The notes beneath the pieces are model-generated. The model saw only the letters and a list, made by a program, of their open reading frames with translations, was not told where the DNA came from and made no database searches. Positions 51,570 to 59,799 of a stretch of 64,000 nucleotides of DNA are shown one piece after another (position 1 is the stretch's first letter; each line of letters opens with the position of its first letter). Source of the DNA: Streptomyces sp. M41(2017) (lineage in GTDB: Bacteria > Actinomycetota > Actinomycetes > Streptomycetales > Streptomycetaceae); the NCBI RefSeq assembly GCF_002078175.1, contig NZ_MWFK01000004.1:1-64000 (forward strand), read 5' to 3'. Both the position numbers and the translations under genes were made by a program.

Positions 51570-51615
51570 CCATCAAGATCGGTCTCGCCCAATTGGGCGA
51601 GACCGATCTTGATGG
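51570..51615. terminator. 46-bp perfect palindrome after parB
   Basis: Arms of 23 bp (51570-51592 and 51593-51615) centred on CCCAATTGGG, with no loop, begin 18 bp past the parB stop. As RNA it would form a very stable hairpin and so act as a terminator. As DNA it could be a binding site: its core recurs at 47446-47463. Confidence 0.6.
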
Positions 51616-51632
51616 AACGCGGGGCTGACGAC

Positions 51633-52835
51633 TCAGCTAGAGGATGTGCCCGCAGAGACCCGCTCCATCAACAACTCGATCAGCTCAGTCAGCTGATCCG
51701 CGGTGAGCTGCTCGGCGAGTTCGTCAGCGATCTGCCGCGGGCTAACTGGAGCGACCGCAGCCACTGGAGTCTTCGAGCCCCTCTGCTGCGGGGGCAAACC
51801 CCGAGAGTTTGCACGAGATGCCGGCGGCTGCTCTTCCTTGTTGTCCGCGGACAACAAGGAAGAAACCGGAGCAACGACTGCCGCTATCTCAACCGAGGAC
51901 GCATCAGACGGAACGGCTGCCCTTTCGGACTTGTTGTCCGCGGACAACGAACTACCCGAGTCCGCAGTGCTCTCCGACTCGCTTCCATCTGGCTGCTGCT
52001 TGTTGTCCGCGGACAACAAGCGCCTATCCGAGTTGCCCGCAGTCTCTGACCGCACTGCTTGGACAGCGGCGAGCTCCTCGGCGCGCTTTCGCGCGGCGAC
52101 AGCCTTTGCATCCTTGAGGTAGTCGAGAAGGTCGGCCGCATCCACGCCCGGGTTTTCTTTGCAGTGCCTGGCCAAAGACCGGCCGTCTCGCTCGGGAAGG
52201 TCGCCCGAGCTGAGCATGATCTGAATCTCTTCAGGAAGGTCGAGCAGGCTCAGCTGGTTGGTCACCCAGGAGCGGTCCTTGCCCAGTCGTTCAGCGGCTC
52301 GGGAGCGTGCGCCTCGCTCGGACTGTTCGCCGCAGACCGTGACGAGTGCTTCGACACCGCGAGCTCGCTCGATGACATCGAAGTCTTCGCGTTCCAGGTT
52401 CTCCTTGAGGAGGTGGTCTATGAACGCTTCACGGCTGGAGGCCAGGTCGTCGCGGACGACGAAGTCCAGGGAATCCAGGCCGACATGGACGGCGCTGCGG
52501 AAGCGGCGCTCGCCGTTGACGAGGACGTGTTCGGCCTTGCCGATCCGCTCATCGTGGTCCGGCCACAGGGCGAGATAGGCAGGGCGGGAGACCGCGACAC
52601 ACGCGGCAAGCTGCGCCTGGCGCAGCTCCTCGCCGAAACGAGCCTTGTCCTCGTCGCTGCCGAAGTTGCGGCGCGGATTGAGGGGAGTGGGGGAGACCTC
52701 ATCCAGCCGCAGCCGAACCAGCTCGTACGCGGGCACATCCCCCTGCGTCACAGCCTTCGCCCGACCACGGGCACTGCGGGTACGCCGCGCTTCACTGAAT
52801 GAAGAGCCGGTTCCCAACCGGTCGGCGACGCTCAT
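51633..52835 (-). CDS. parB: ParB-family partition protein with parS-like sites in its gene
   Basis: 400 residues. The ParB/Srx nuclease-like domain (about 40-155) has LRLDEVSPTPLNPRRNF, VLVNGERRFRSAVHVG (in the CTPase/Arg-box position) and LLKENLEREDFDVIERARG. The HTH lies at about 175-200 (RAAERLGKDRSWVTNQLSLL). The linker (about 270-335) contains (L)LSADNK three times (273-279, 297-302, 327-333), each encoded by a palindromic parS-like site in the same frame. The C-terminal 35 residues (ADELAEQLTADQLTELIELL) are the dimer helix. The ATG overlaps the ParA stop. Confidence 0.88.
   Translation of the reverse strand: MSVADRLGTGSSFSEARRTRSARGRAKAVTQGDVPAYELVRLRLDEVSPTPLNPRRNFGSDEDKARFGEELRQAQLAACVAVSRPAYLALWPDHDERIGKAEHVLVNGERRFRSAVHVGLDSLDFVVRDDLASSREAFIDHLLKENLEREDFDVIERARGVEALVTVCGEQSERGARSRAAERLGKDRSWVTNQLSLLDLPEEIQIMLSSGDLPERDGRSLARHCKENPGVDAADLLDYLKDAKAVAARKRAEELAAVQAVRSETAGNSDRRLLSADNKQQPDGSESESTADSGSSLSADNKSERAAVPSDASSVEIAAVVAPVSSLLSADNKEEQPPASRANSRGLPPQQRGSKTPVAAVAPVSPRQIADELAEQLTADQLTELIELLMERVSAGTSSS
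51838..52019. other. parS-like sites 5-7 inside parB
   Basis: Sites at 51838-51857, 51931-51950 and 52000-52019 share the core TTGTCCGCGGACAA. Site 5 extends to a 32-bp palindrome (TCTTCC flank). On the coding strand each is read (L)LSADNK. Spacing is 93 and 69 bp. They lie in the linker part of parB. Confidence 0.8.
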
Positions 52836-53989
52836 CCGCTGATCCTCCGTGCGATAGTCCGCATTGCTTCCGCCTGTTCACAGTAGGGAGCGTGCGCGAG
52901 TAGGGGAGCCTTCACCCGCACCGCTTCCCGCTGGTCTTTCAGCTCCGGCACGATCGCCAGTACCGGAGGCTCCCCGATCTTCTGCCACTCCTCGAGCGAG
53001 GACGTCGCGACGTAGCCCTTGCGGCTGTCGTACATGTTGACCACGAAGCCGAGCTGGACGATGTCCACGTCCAAGTCCTCGACCAGGTCCTGGATCTGCT
53101 CCTCAAGCATGTCGTACGCGTCGGCCGAAGAGTCCTCGGACAGCACCGGGATGACGATCCCCGACGTGCCGACGTCCTCACCATCGCGGGCACGGCAGTA
53201 GTAGATCGCCGTGTCCATGCTGTAGCCGAGGCTCGGGGGACAGTCGACGACGACGAAGTCGAAGTCGCTCTCCAACGGCTCCAGCGCCTTCTCGAGCGCG
53301 GTCTCCTTGATACGTACCACGCGGCTCGTGGCCAGCTTGGCGTCCAGGAGGAAAGCGTCCTTGCAGGCCGGCAGCAGCCAGAGGTGGTCCTCGAAGTCAC
53401 CGCCCTTTATCGGCACCAACAGATCAGCGAGCTCACCTTCCTTGACCTCGCCGAGCATGTGCTTGGCCAGGCTTGGACTGTCGATCCCGATAAGCGGATG
53501 ACCGAGCTGCTTCGTCAGGTGGCCCTGAGGGTCGAAGTCGATCAGCAGGGTGCGGTGGCCGGACTCCGCCAGAGCCTGGGCAACGCCGGCGGACACCGAC
53601 GTCTTGCCGACCCCTCCCTTCTGGTTGCCGAAGATGATGCGGCGCGCACCCGTGCCTCGCTGCGGCTTGGAACGGGAAGACGGATGCTCGTCGAGCCACA
53701 GGCGGATCGCCTGGGCAACGCCCTGGTTGTACGTGATGCCGCGGGACTTGCAGTCCTTCTTGAGCTTGTCGTACAGCCCGGCCGGCAGGTACGTCGCGAA
53801 GGACGTGCCACCGGTGGTGTCGACTAGCGGACGGTTCTTGGCCTTGCGCCACGCCTCGACGCCCTGCGTCACGGCGTCCTGGATGTCGGTATCTGTCTCA
53901 GCTGCACGGACTTTCAACTCTTTGCGTAGAGGTGCCGGCAGCTTGGCGACTACCTTTTCCCGATCACTGGGGTCGTATGGGGCGGTCAT
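52832..53989 (-). CDS. parA: ParA-family partition ATPase with N-terminal duplicated domain
   Basis: 385 residues. The deviant Walker A RRIIFGNQKGGVGKTSVSAG lies at about 118-137, with switch motifs LLIDFDPQGHL and FVVVDCPPSLGYSMD. The first 110 residues are an extra region with two similar helical units (LPAPLRKELKVRAAETDTDI and LPAGLYDKLKKDCKSRGITY), probably DNA-binding as in plasmid type Ia ParA proteins. ParA and ParB genes overlap by four bases (ATGA). A 54-bp palindrome with the parS core lies about 40 bp upstream, so ParB may control the operon. Confidence 0.9.
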   Translation of the reverse strand: MTAPYDPSDREKVVAKLPAPLRKELKVRAAETDTDIQDAVTQGVEAWRKAKNRPLVDTTGGTSFATYLPAGLYDKLKKDCKSRGITYNQGVAQAIRLWLDEHPSSRSKPQRGTGARRIIFGNQKGGVGKTSVSAGVAQALAESGHRTLLIDFDPQGHLTKQLGHPLIGIDSPSLAKHMLGEVKEGELADLLVPIKGGDFEDHLWLLPACKDAFLLDAKLATSRVVRIKETALEKALEPLESDFDFVVVDCPPSLGYSMDTAIYYCRARDGEDVGTSGIVIPVLSEDSSADAYDMLEEQIQDLVEDLDVDIVQLGFVVNMYDSRKGYVATSSLEEWQKIGEPPVLAIVPELKDQREAVRVKAPLLAHAPYCEQAEAMRTIARRISG

Positions 53990-54029
53990 GGCGCTACCTT
54001 ACTTACCCCGCATGGTGCAGGACAGCAGG

Positions 54030-54083
54030 ATCCCCCGTGTCTGGGGTTGTTGTCCGCGGACAACAACCCCAGACACGGGGGAT
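54030..54083. other. 54-bp perfect palindrome with parS core upstream of parA (site 8)
   Basis: The 20-mer TTGTTGTCCGCGGACAACAA at 54047-54066 is extended by ACCCC/GGGGT-type flanks (CCGTGTCTGGGG and CCCCAGACACGG) to a perfect 54-bp palindrome. It sits between parA and the small gene 54094-54234, and is the longest palindrome of the set. Likely operator of parAB and the main centromere site. Confidence 0.75.
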
Positions 54084-54093
54084 TGGGTAGCTG

Positions 54094-54234
54094 TCAGGGC
54101 TCGTTCGTCGTATCCAGGTCCTTCCTCCCACGGCACCCCCGACGGCTACGCCAAGCACCACGTGCTGCAAGCAGCGTCGCTGCGAGCTGCACGACCACTC
54201 CGGCCAACTCGATACACAGCCCGGCCATATGCAT
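54094..54234 (-). CDS. Small membrane peptide upstream of parA
   Basis: 46 residues; ATG 54234 follows AAGGGAG, with a second ATG two codons on. One helix (AGLCIELAGVVVQLAATLLA) followed by a basic tail (ARGAWRSRRGCRGRK). Its 3' end reaches the 54-bp palindrome. Translation is uncertain. Confidence 0.4.
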   Translation of the reverse strand: MHMAGLCIELAGVVVQLAATLLAARGAWRSRRGCRGRKDLDTTNEP

Positions 54235-54383
54235 GTTTTTCTCCCTTAAGGGTGCGTTGAGCGCTGTCAGCGCATCACGAACCTCGCAGGGCCGGATTTC
54301 TTGCACCAGCGGAGATGACATTCGTGCCGCAGAGGGGCAACAACCCCTGACAGGATGGCTGCAGGGAGGAGTTGTTGCCGGGC

Positions 54384-56072
54384 ATGCAAGAACCACGTCG
54401 AGGCCGTCCGCTCAGCCCACTGAGCGGTGATCTGACACCCGAGATGACGGCCTGGGTCACCCGACTCCGGGAGTTCTACACACACCTCGGAATGACCCTG
54501 GGAGAGTTCGAACGCCTCGCTGGTATCGACGCCACCACTCTGTCGCGCTACCTCAGCGGCCGTCGCCTGCCCGAGATCAGCTTCATCAGCAAGCTCGACG
54601 ACGCGATCCTCGCCCGCACCCACAGCCGCATGGGGGCTGAGGTACGTGCATCTGTGAGGGAGCTGTACCTGGCGGCCTGCCGAACGTACGAGCCGCAGCG
54701 CTACCAGGTCTACATGCTCGTAGATGCGGTGGCGGCGGCTCAAGAACGGGCTGAACGGGCCGAGGAGGCCGTCTGGGAGCTGCGAGCCGAACTGCAGGCA
54801 GAGCAACAAAGAAGGCGTGAGCTTGAGATGAGCTTGCATCAGCTGGAGGTGCGGGTAGGAAGCGACCGCGACCTGGAAGTGGTGCGCCAGGCAATGGCGC
54901 AGGTTGTCGCTGAACGTGACCGGCTTGAGGTGCAGTGGAAGCAGCACTCGGCCGAGCTAGTGGCGGCCCTGCAGCAGCAGCACGTTGTGGTTCACGCCCA
55001 TGACCAGTTGGTGAGCGAGCTTCGTGCTGCCGAACAGCTCCTGGATGAACACCTGGAGATCCAGTGGGGGACCACGACTCCCGGAAGCGCGGATCGCCGC
55101 GTATCTCTCAGCAAGGCGCCCCGGAGGCGGTGGGGGTTGCGACTTAACCGGTCGCGCAGGACCGCGCTTGAGCAGCTGCGGATGGAGGCTGAACGCGCTG
55201 CCTCGGAACTCCCCACGTTGGCGAGCCGGTTCGCAACGGGCGATACGACACCTCTTGCACTGCCATCGTCAGCGAGGGGCGTGCATGCCGATATTGAGAT
55301 CAGTCGGGTCGCGGATGCCATGGACAACGTGGTGCGCGCAGCCGTGCGCCTCGCGGTTGAACAGGCAATGTTTGCCAACCTTTCGCGGCGTTCTCAAGGC
55401 CTCATCCGACGCCAGCTCACGCTCATCTCGGGCCTAGAGTCCCGAGAGAACGACCCGGAACGTCTGAACTCGCTGTTTCAGATCGACTACCTGGCAGGCC
55501 GGATGCGTCGTAACGGTGAGAATCTCCTCGCTCTAGCGGGGGAGGAGCCCGCACCTGTCTGGAGCCGCCCCATCCCGCTGACTGACGTGCTACGCGCCGC
55601 AGTCACAGAACTGGAGCACTACAAGCGCATCGAGCTCGGTGCCTCTCTTCCGATCGCCGAGATTGCTGGCCGCGCCGTGAACGATCTCGTCTACCTGCTC
55701 GCGGAGCTCTTGGAGAACGCCACCTCGTTCAGCGCGCCCGACACCACAGTCCAGGTCACCGGCCATGCCCTGCCTGATGGCCGGCTGCTGATCGAGATCC
55801 ATGACGCCGGTATCGGCCTATCTCCCGAGGAGCTTGCCGCGATCAACGAGAGGCTGGCCTCGCCGCTCACCGTGGACATATCTGTTTCCCGCCGGATGGG
55901 TCTGTTCGTGGTTGGCCGGCTGTCGCAACGCCACGGCATCCGCATCCAACTCCGGCCGTCCGACTCCGGTGGGACAACCGCACTCGTCATGCTTCCTGTT
56001 GGTGCCCTCCACAACGGTTCCGAAGCCGGGGAGACGGATACGCAGACTGGGTCTGGCTACTCCACGGCGTAG
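54384..56072 (+). CDS. HTH - coiled coil - HATPase protein, possible pseudokinase
   Basis: 562 residues. ATG 54384 is taken; TTG codons at 54372-54377 lie nearer GGGAGGAG. Residues about 20-75 form an HTH (LGEFERLAGIDATTLSRYLS). A coiled coil spans about 110-210. A dimerisation domain of the actinobacterial CvnA/nitrate-sensor-like type follows (SRRSQGLIRRQLTLISGLES, LFQIDYLAGRMRRNGENLLA), then a HATPase domain with an N-box (LLAELLENATSFS) and GIGLSPEE. In relatives the LDHLATRMRR segment carries the His; here it is IDYLAGRMRR, so a phosphoacceptor His is not seen. Soluble and DNA-binding, with parS-like sites on both sides. Confidence 0.7.
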   Translation: MQEPRRGRPLSPLSGDLTPEMTAWVTRLREFYTHLGMTLGEFERLAGIDATTLSRYLSGRRLPEISFISKLDDAILARTHSRMGAEVRASVRELYLAACRTYEPQRYQVYMLVDAVAAAQERAERAEEAVWELRAELQAEQQRRRELEMSLHQLEVRVGSDRDLEVVRQAMAQVVAERDRLEVQWKQHSAELVAALQQQHVVVHAHDQLVSELRAAEQLLDEHLEIQWGTTTPGSADRRVSLSKAPRRRWGLRLNRSRRTALEQLRMEAERAASELPTLASRFATGDTTPLALPSSARGVHADIEISRVADAMDNVVRAAVRLAVEQAMFANLSRRSQGLIRRQLTLISGLESRENDPERLNSLFQIDYLAGRMRRNGENLLALAGEEPAPVWSRPIPLTDVLRAAVTELEHYKRIELGASLPIAEIAGRAVNDLVYLLAELLENATSFSAPDTTVQVTGHALPDGRLLIEIHDAGIGLSPEELAAINERLASPLTVDISVSRRMGLFVVGRLSQRHGIRIQLRPSDSGGTTALVMLPVGALHNGSEAGETDTQTGSGYSTA

Positions 56073-56210
56073 CAGATCGCTACCCGTAGCCCCGCCGGTG
56101 GGGTGGGGGATCCGTCGTTGCAGACGTTGTGCCTTTGCGCTCGGGCCGGGCTCGCCAGGTACGGGACAGGCCGCGAAATCGTGGCGCCGCACCGGGCACT
56201 GCTATGACGG

Positions 56211-56230
56211 TTGTTGTCCGCGGACAACGA
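56211..56230. other. parS-like site 9
   Basis: TTGTTGTCCGCGGACAACGA, 139 bp past the end of the HTH-HATPase gene. It is the outermost site on this side. Confidence 0.7.
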
Positions 56231-56237
56231 ACCCGCT

Positions 56238-56495
56238 CTAGGGCCTGGTACCGGAGGTAGTTCCAGGAACGTCTCTCGGTGGCGGCGATGAAGGAGCACC
56301 CTGCACCGCTGGCTCCGGCTTCGCGTCACGCCTGCTGAGATACATGAACGGGTTCGGGCCCCCCATGAGACTGTGCAGCGGCCAGGTATCCGCCATCTCG
56401 CAGAGGTGCAGGTGCCTGGGTACCGGCCAGTGAGCAGGATCGGGCAGCGGCTGATGGCTCCAACGATGAATGTTCTCATCGTTCTCACACGGCAC
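56238..56495 (-). CDS. Possible small protein with HHH-rich motif
   Basis: 85 residues from GTG 56495 without a good ribosome site. The open frame continues upstream through SRSLARGNHGICVPCENDEN, so the true start may be farther up. His/Pro/Trp-rich (RWSHQPLPDPAHWPVPRHLH, PNPFMYLSRRDAKPEP). The composition looks natural; no family. The stretch 56590-57051 beside it holds no supported gene. Confidence 0.4.
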   Translation of the reverse strand: MPCENDENIHRWSHQPLPDPAHWPVPRHLHLCEMADTWPLHSLMGGPNPFMYLSRRDAKPEPAVQGAPSSPPPRDVPGTTSGTRP

Positions 56496-57051
56496 GCAGA
56501 TGCCATGGTTCCCTCGGGCCAGACTCCTAGAACCAAAGGCAGTCCATCGGTCCGGCGCAGCGAGGGCAATTCGACTCCTCAGACATGTCCCGTTAACGAA
56601 CTGCGCTCAAAGGAGTACGTGATCAACGTGCGCGCATTGGCCCCAGTTAGCACCGTGATGGGTGGCCGTTCCTCGGCAACGCCCTGCGGCCGCCATCGTT
56701 CAGTCCACGCGGCGCGCCTCCCGAGCGGTCCTTCCGTGCCGGCGACGTCCAACTCCTGAGGCTGACGGTGCAGCCGGTTTCTAACAAGCCACAGCTGGGT
56801 TGACCTGTTGTGATCGCGCCTACCAGCCTCAGGGGTCAACAGACTCCGCTTGGAGTGTGTCGTACAACGAAAAAAGACTGTAAAGCGAACGGCGTTCGAA
56901 AGCTTTGGGACAGGGTCTGCAGTATGCGCTGACCTGCGCATGTCCTGAAAGATCGCACGTCGCCGACCAGACTGCCCAACGGCTGATCCTTTGTCAGTGC
57001 TCGTCGTCACGATGGCGCTTACACGACACGAAGGACCTGTGGGGGGATCAG

Positions 57052-57402
57052 ATGCCGTTCATCGAAAAGTATGTGAAGTCCGACGGAACGGTCGTGCGCA
57101 GTCACTACCGCTGGGCGCCCGGTGCCCGCCGGGAGATGACGATCGTTGCCGCCGTCGCCGTGGCGGTGGTGGCCTTTGGCCACAACGGGGGCCAGGCAGC
57201 TCAAGACACTGAACCGCGGAAGGCGCCCGGTCAGTACCCGGTGCTCTTCAGTGAGAACAGCGGCCGGTCACCTCGCGGAGCTGAACCCCGTCCCACCGTG
57301 TCCTATCCGATCAAGTTCGACAGCCCCAAGGTCATGGTGAAGCGGCCTGCACCGGCGGTCTCCTACCCGATCGACTTCTCCACCCTCGGCAGCAGCCGGT
57401 GA
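57052..57402 (+). CDS. Membrane protein coupled to the Mrr-like gene
   Basis: 116 residues from ATG 57052 behind GGGGGGAT. The head PFIEKYVKSDGTVVRSHYRW is a pattern I have seen in actinobacterial membrane proteins. A helix (EMTIVAAVAVAVVAFGHN) and two similar Pro/Tyr elements (TVSYPIKFDSP, AVSYPIDFSTL) follow. The stop overlaps the next start (GTGACC). Confidence 0.6.
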   Translation: MPFIEKYVKSDGTVVRSHYRWAPGARREMTIVAAVAVAVVAFGHNGGQAAQDTEPRKAPGQYPVLFSENSGRSPRGAEPRPTVSYPIKFDSPKVMVKRPAPAVSYPIDFSTLGSSR

Positions 57403-58100
57403 CCGCCCGTCGACCCGCCCGGCGACGGCCTGCCCGACGTCCTAGCCGGGGCCGTAAGCAGCAGGAATCCCAGCTCGTCACCGCCGCTGTCGTGACGGTG
57501 GCGGCCGTCGGCCTCGTCGTCGTCATCGTCAACTGGCTGCTGGCGCACTGGTGGATCCTGCTGGCAGTGTTCGTGCTGGCGGCGCTGGCCGGCGGGGGGT
57601 GGTGGCAGCAGCGCACCCAGCGCCAGGAATGGGAGCGCGTACAGCAGCGAGCCCTGCGCTACGGGCTCGCTCAGATCGACTCCCTGACCCACGAGGGGTT
57701 CGAGTTCGCTGTCCGGGACCTGATGCGGCGGGACGGATGCGCTGATGCCCTGCGCGTGGGCGGTAGGGGAGACCTCGGCGCCGACGTGAAGGCCACCGAC
57801 CCGCACGGGCGGCGCTGGGTCATCCAGTGCAAGCACCGTCGCAGCGGCGACAGAGGATCCGCGGTCGGCACCCCTGATCTACAGACCCTGAACGGAACAG
57901 GGCGCCCCGTCCACAAGGGTGACGTCGTCGTCATGGTGACCAACGGGCGGATCTCCGACCCGGGCCGCGCCTTTGCCCGGCAGCAGCGACTGCACCTGGT
58001 CGACCGTCGGGTGCTGGCACAGTGGGCCACGGGTCACCGTCCTCTGTGGGAGCTTCTCCCGATGATCCCGCCTCCGCGCAAAGCGACGCCCCTGTCCTGA
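57399..58100 (+). CDS. Membrane-anchored Mrr-like restriction endonuclease
   Basis: 233 residues from GTG 57399. A basic head (RRPARRRPARRPSRGRKQQ) precedes two helices (LVTAAVVTVAAVGLVVVIVN, WILLAVFVLAALAGGGWW). The C-terminal domain is of the Mrr_cat type: FEFAVRDLMRRDG, then GGRGDLGADV, VIQCKH (Q-x-K) and VGTPDLQTLNG. The catalytic D and Q-x-K positions are intact. It may be a type IV-like nuclease held at the membrane, perhaps acting on DNA entering during mating. Confidence 0.75.
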   Translation: MTARRPARRRPARRPSRGRKQQESQLVTAAVVTVAAVGLVVVIVNWLLAHWWILLAVFVLAALAGGGWWQQRTQRQEWERVQQRALRYGLAQIDSLTHEGFEFAVRDLMRRDGCADALRVGGRGDLGADVKATDPHGRRWVIQCKHRRSGDRGSAVGTPDLQTLNGTGRPVHKGDVVVMVTNGRISDPGRAFARQQRLHLVDRRVLAQWATGHRPLWELLPMIPPPRKATPLS

Positions 58101-58675
58101 GCCCGGCCCGTTCGGCCTCATATGCCCTCGTGCGTCGTGTGATCCAACCTGAGCCCTCACCGCGTGCGGGTGGGCCCGGGCCGCAGTCGCGCGCCGAGGC
58201 GAGCCGTTGTTCGGGACGAGGGGGCGCGGAGTGTCAGTGCTGTGGCTACCGTCGCCACGGTCCCGCTGGGACGTGCGCTCTCGCCTGGCCTCTTTGGCTG
58301 GCCAGGCGAGAGCGGCGATGCCCGGTTCCCCCAGTGTTCGGCACAGGGACGGGCGCTTCCGGATGGAAGGCCGACACCAACTGGCGTCACGTTCTATTGA
58401 CGTCGCTCAGACGTGCAATTGCAAGGAGAACTGGGAACTTCCACCCACCAGCGTGCCTCCTTGCCTCCCGCCCCGCCCGGTGCTTCCCCGTCGCCGCCCG
58501 CATCCCCGTGATCGACATTGTTCCGTGATTCCGTGATCACGTGGCGTGGCAACTGCCGCACTGGCCATGCTGGTTGACCTCTCAGCCAAGCCGGCTCGGC
58601 ACCCGCTTGGCTGTGAACTGGTGCCTCCTTCCGGATGGAGCACCGGCCGCTCCCAACTAGCACAGAGGGCTATGC
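58101..58675. other. Intergenic region with one hairpin
   Basis: No supported gene. It carries the hairpin at 58277-58313 and a T-rich stretch near 58520 (TTCCGTGATTCCGTGATCACG). Reading frames here are rich in P, R and G and lack start signals. Confidence 0.4.
58277..58313. terminator. Perfect 14-bp hairpin
   Basis: GCTCTCGCCTGGCC pairs with GGCCAGGCGAGAGC around TCTTTGGCT. Probable terminator for the Mrr-like gene, about 180 bp past its stop. Confidence 0.5.
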
Positions 58676-58894
58676 ATGAAGCCTCGTCCCATAGTGGTCA
58701 TCACGATCACGGCCACCGTCTTCGCCTGGAGCGCAGTGCTGGTCGCAGCCGGCCAGACGACCGCGGTCGTCGCACTCGCCCCTGCCCTTGCCCTGACGGT
58801 GCAGCAGATCATCCAAGCCACGCGCTCCCACCCCACCGCCAGGCCCAACAGGCGCGCAGACGTCGCAGGAGACGAAGAGGGAGACGCCCCGTGA
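58676..58894 (+). CDS. Small membrane protein upstream of HTH-sigma gene
   Basis: 72 residues from ATG 58676. Two hydrophobic helices (IVVITITATVFAWSAVLVAA, TTAVVALAPALALTVQQI) and a polar tail (RPNRRADVAGDEEGDAP). The stop overlaps the GTG of the next gene (GTGA). A possible membrane partner of the sigma factor. Confidence 0.6.
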   Translation: MKPRPIVVITITATVFAWSAVLVAAGQTTAVVALAPALALTVQQIIQATRSHPTARPNRRADVAGDEEGDAP

Positions 58895-59799
58895 CGACCC
58901 CCCTCGAACCACCAGCACCGTCGGGCAGACCCACTCCTGCACGCCCCGGCCGCAAGCTCGGCCCGGTCCTGCCCAACATCGGCAGCGCCCACCGCGCATG
59001 GCTGGATCCCCTCCGCGTCCGCTACCTGGCCAGCGGACTGACCCTGAGCGAACTCAGCACCCGCCTCCGCTTCGCCAAATCCAAACTCTCCGAACTACTG
59101 CGCGGCGCCGGCCTCTACCCACGATGGGAGATCGTCTCCTTACTTGCCACCGAACTCGACATGCCGAGCTGGCCCCTGCACCGGCTATGGCGACAAGCAG
59201 CGTTCGAGGCACACAAGAGCAGCGACTGGATCGAAAACTGCACCGACCACACGCCGATCCTGACCACCGCCCCCACCCCGCCACCGCTGGAACACCAGGC
59301 ATTCCGGGAACTCGTGGAGAACGACTACAGCCTCTTCGCCCAGGCCTTCCTCGACGACGAACAACGCGACGCCGCCGTATCCGACACCTTCGACATCCTC
59401 TGGCTGTCGTGGAACGACGCCCTCGCCAGCCACGACACCCGCCGGTACTCCTGGAACGTCCTCCGCGCCACCGTGATGTCCCGTACCCCGCACCGCGACG
59501 GGCGCCCCGAAATGGGCCAGGCCGCCTTCGACACGGTCGCACTGCGGTCCCTGAAGACTCCCGACGACGCCATGGACCAGATCACGGAAAGCCTTGAACT
59601 GTTCGCCGCGATGAGCCGACTGCCTGCCGCTCAACTCGACGTCATGGTGCTGCGCCGCCTGTGCGGATTCCTCGTCGAATCGACCTCTGCGCTGCTGGGC
59701 GCCTCACTGGCCACCGTGCGCTCCAACGAACGCCACGCCACACGTTTTTTGAACAGCGTGCTGTGCACGCCTCTCACCACCGAAGGGAACACCCCGTGA
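58891..59799 (+). CDS. HTH domain fused to a sigma-70-like protein
   Basis: 302 residues from GTG 58891 behind AGAGGGAG. The N-terminal half (about 30-110) is a conserved actinobacterial HTH module (GLTLSELSTRLRFAKSKLSE, LLRGAGLYPRWEIVSLLATE, WPLHRLWRQAAFEAHKS). The second half resembles ECF sigma factors: a region 2-like part (FRELVENDYSLFAQAFLDDE, SDTFDILWLSWNDAL) and a region 4-like part (SRLPAAQLDVMVLRRLCGFL, VESTSALLGASLATVRSNER). Both stops and starts of the three-gene operon overlap. Confidence 0.65.
   Translation: MTTPLEPPAPSGRPTPARPGRKLGPVLPNIGSAHRAWLDPLRVRYLASGLTLSELSTRLRFAKSKLSELLRGAGLYPRWEIVSLLATELDMPSWPLHRLWRQAAFEAHKSSDWIENCTDHTPILTTAPTPPPLEHQAFRELVENDYSLFAQAFLDDEQRDAAVSDTFDILWLSWNDALASHDTRRYSWNVLRATVMSRTPHRDGRPEMGQAAFDTVALRSLKTPDDAMDQITESLELFAAMSRLPAAQLDVMVLRRLCGFLVESTSALLGASLATVRSNERHATRFLNSVLCTPLTTEGNTP

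Noticed and set aside
51180..52049. Long + strand reading frame through the parB 3' region
   Set aside because: It runs antisense to parB, its CCPRTT peptides come from the palindromes read the other way, and parB has clear domains.
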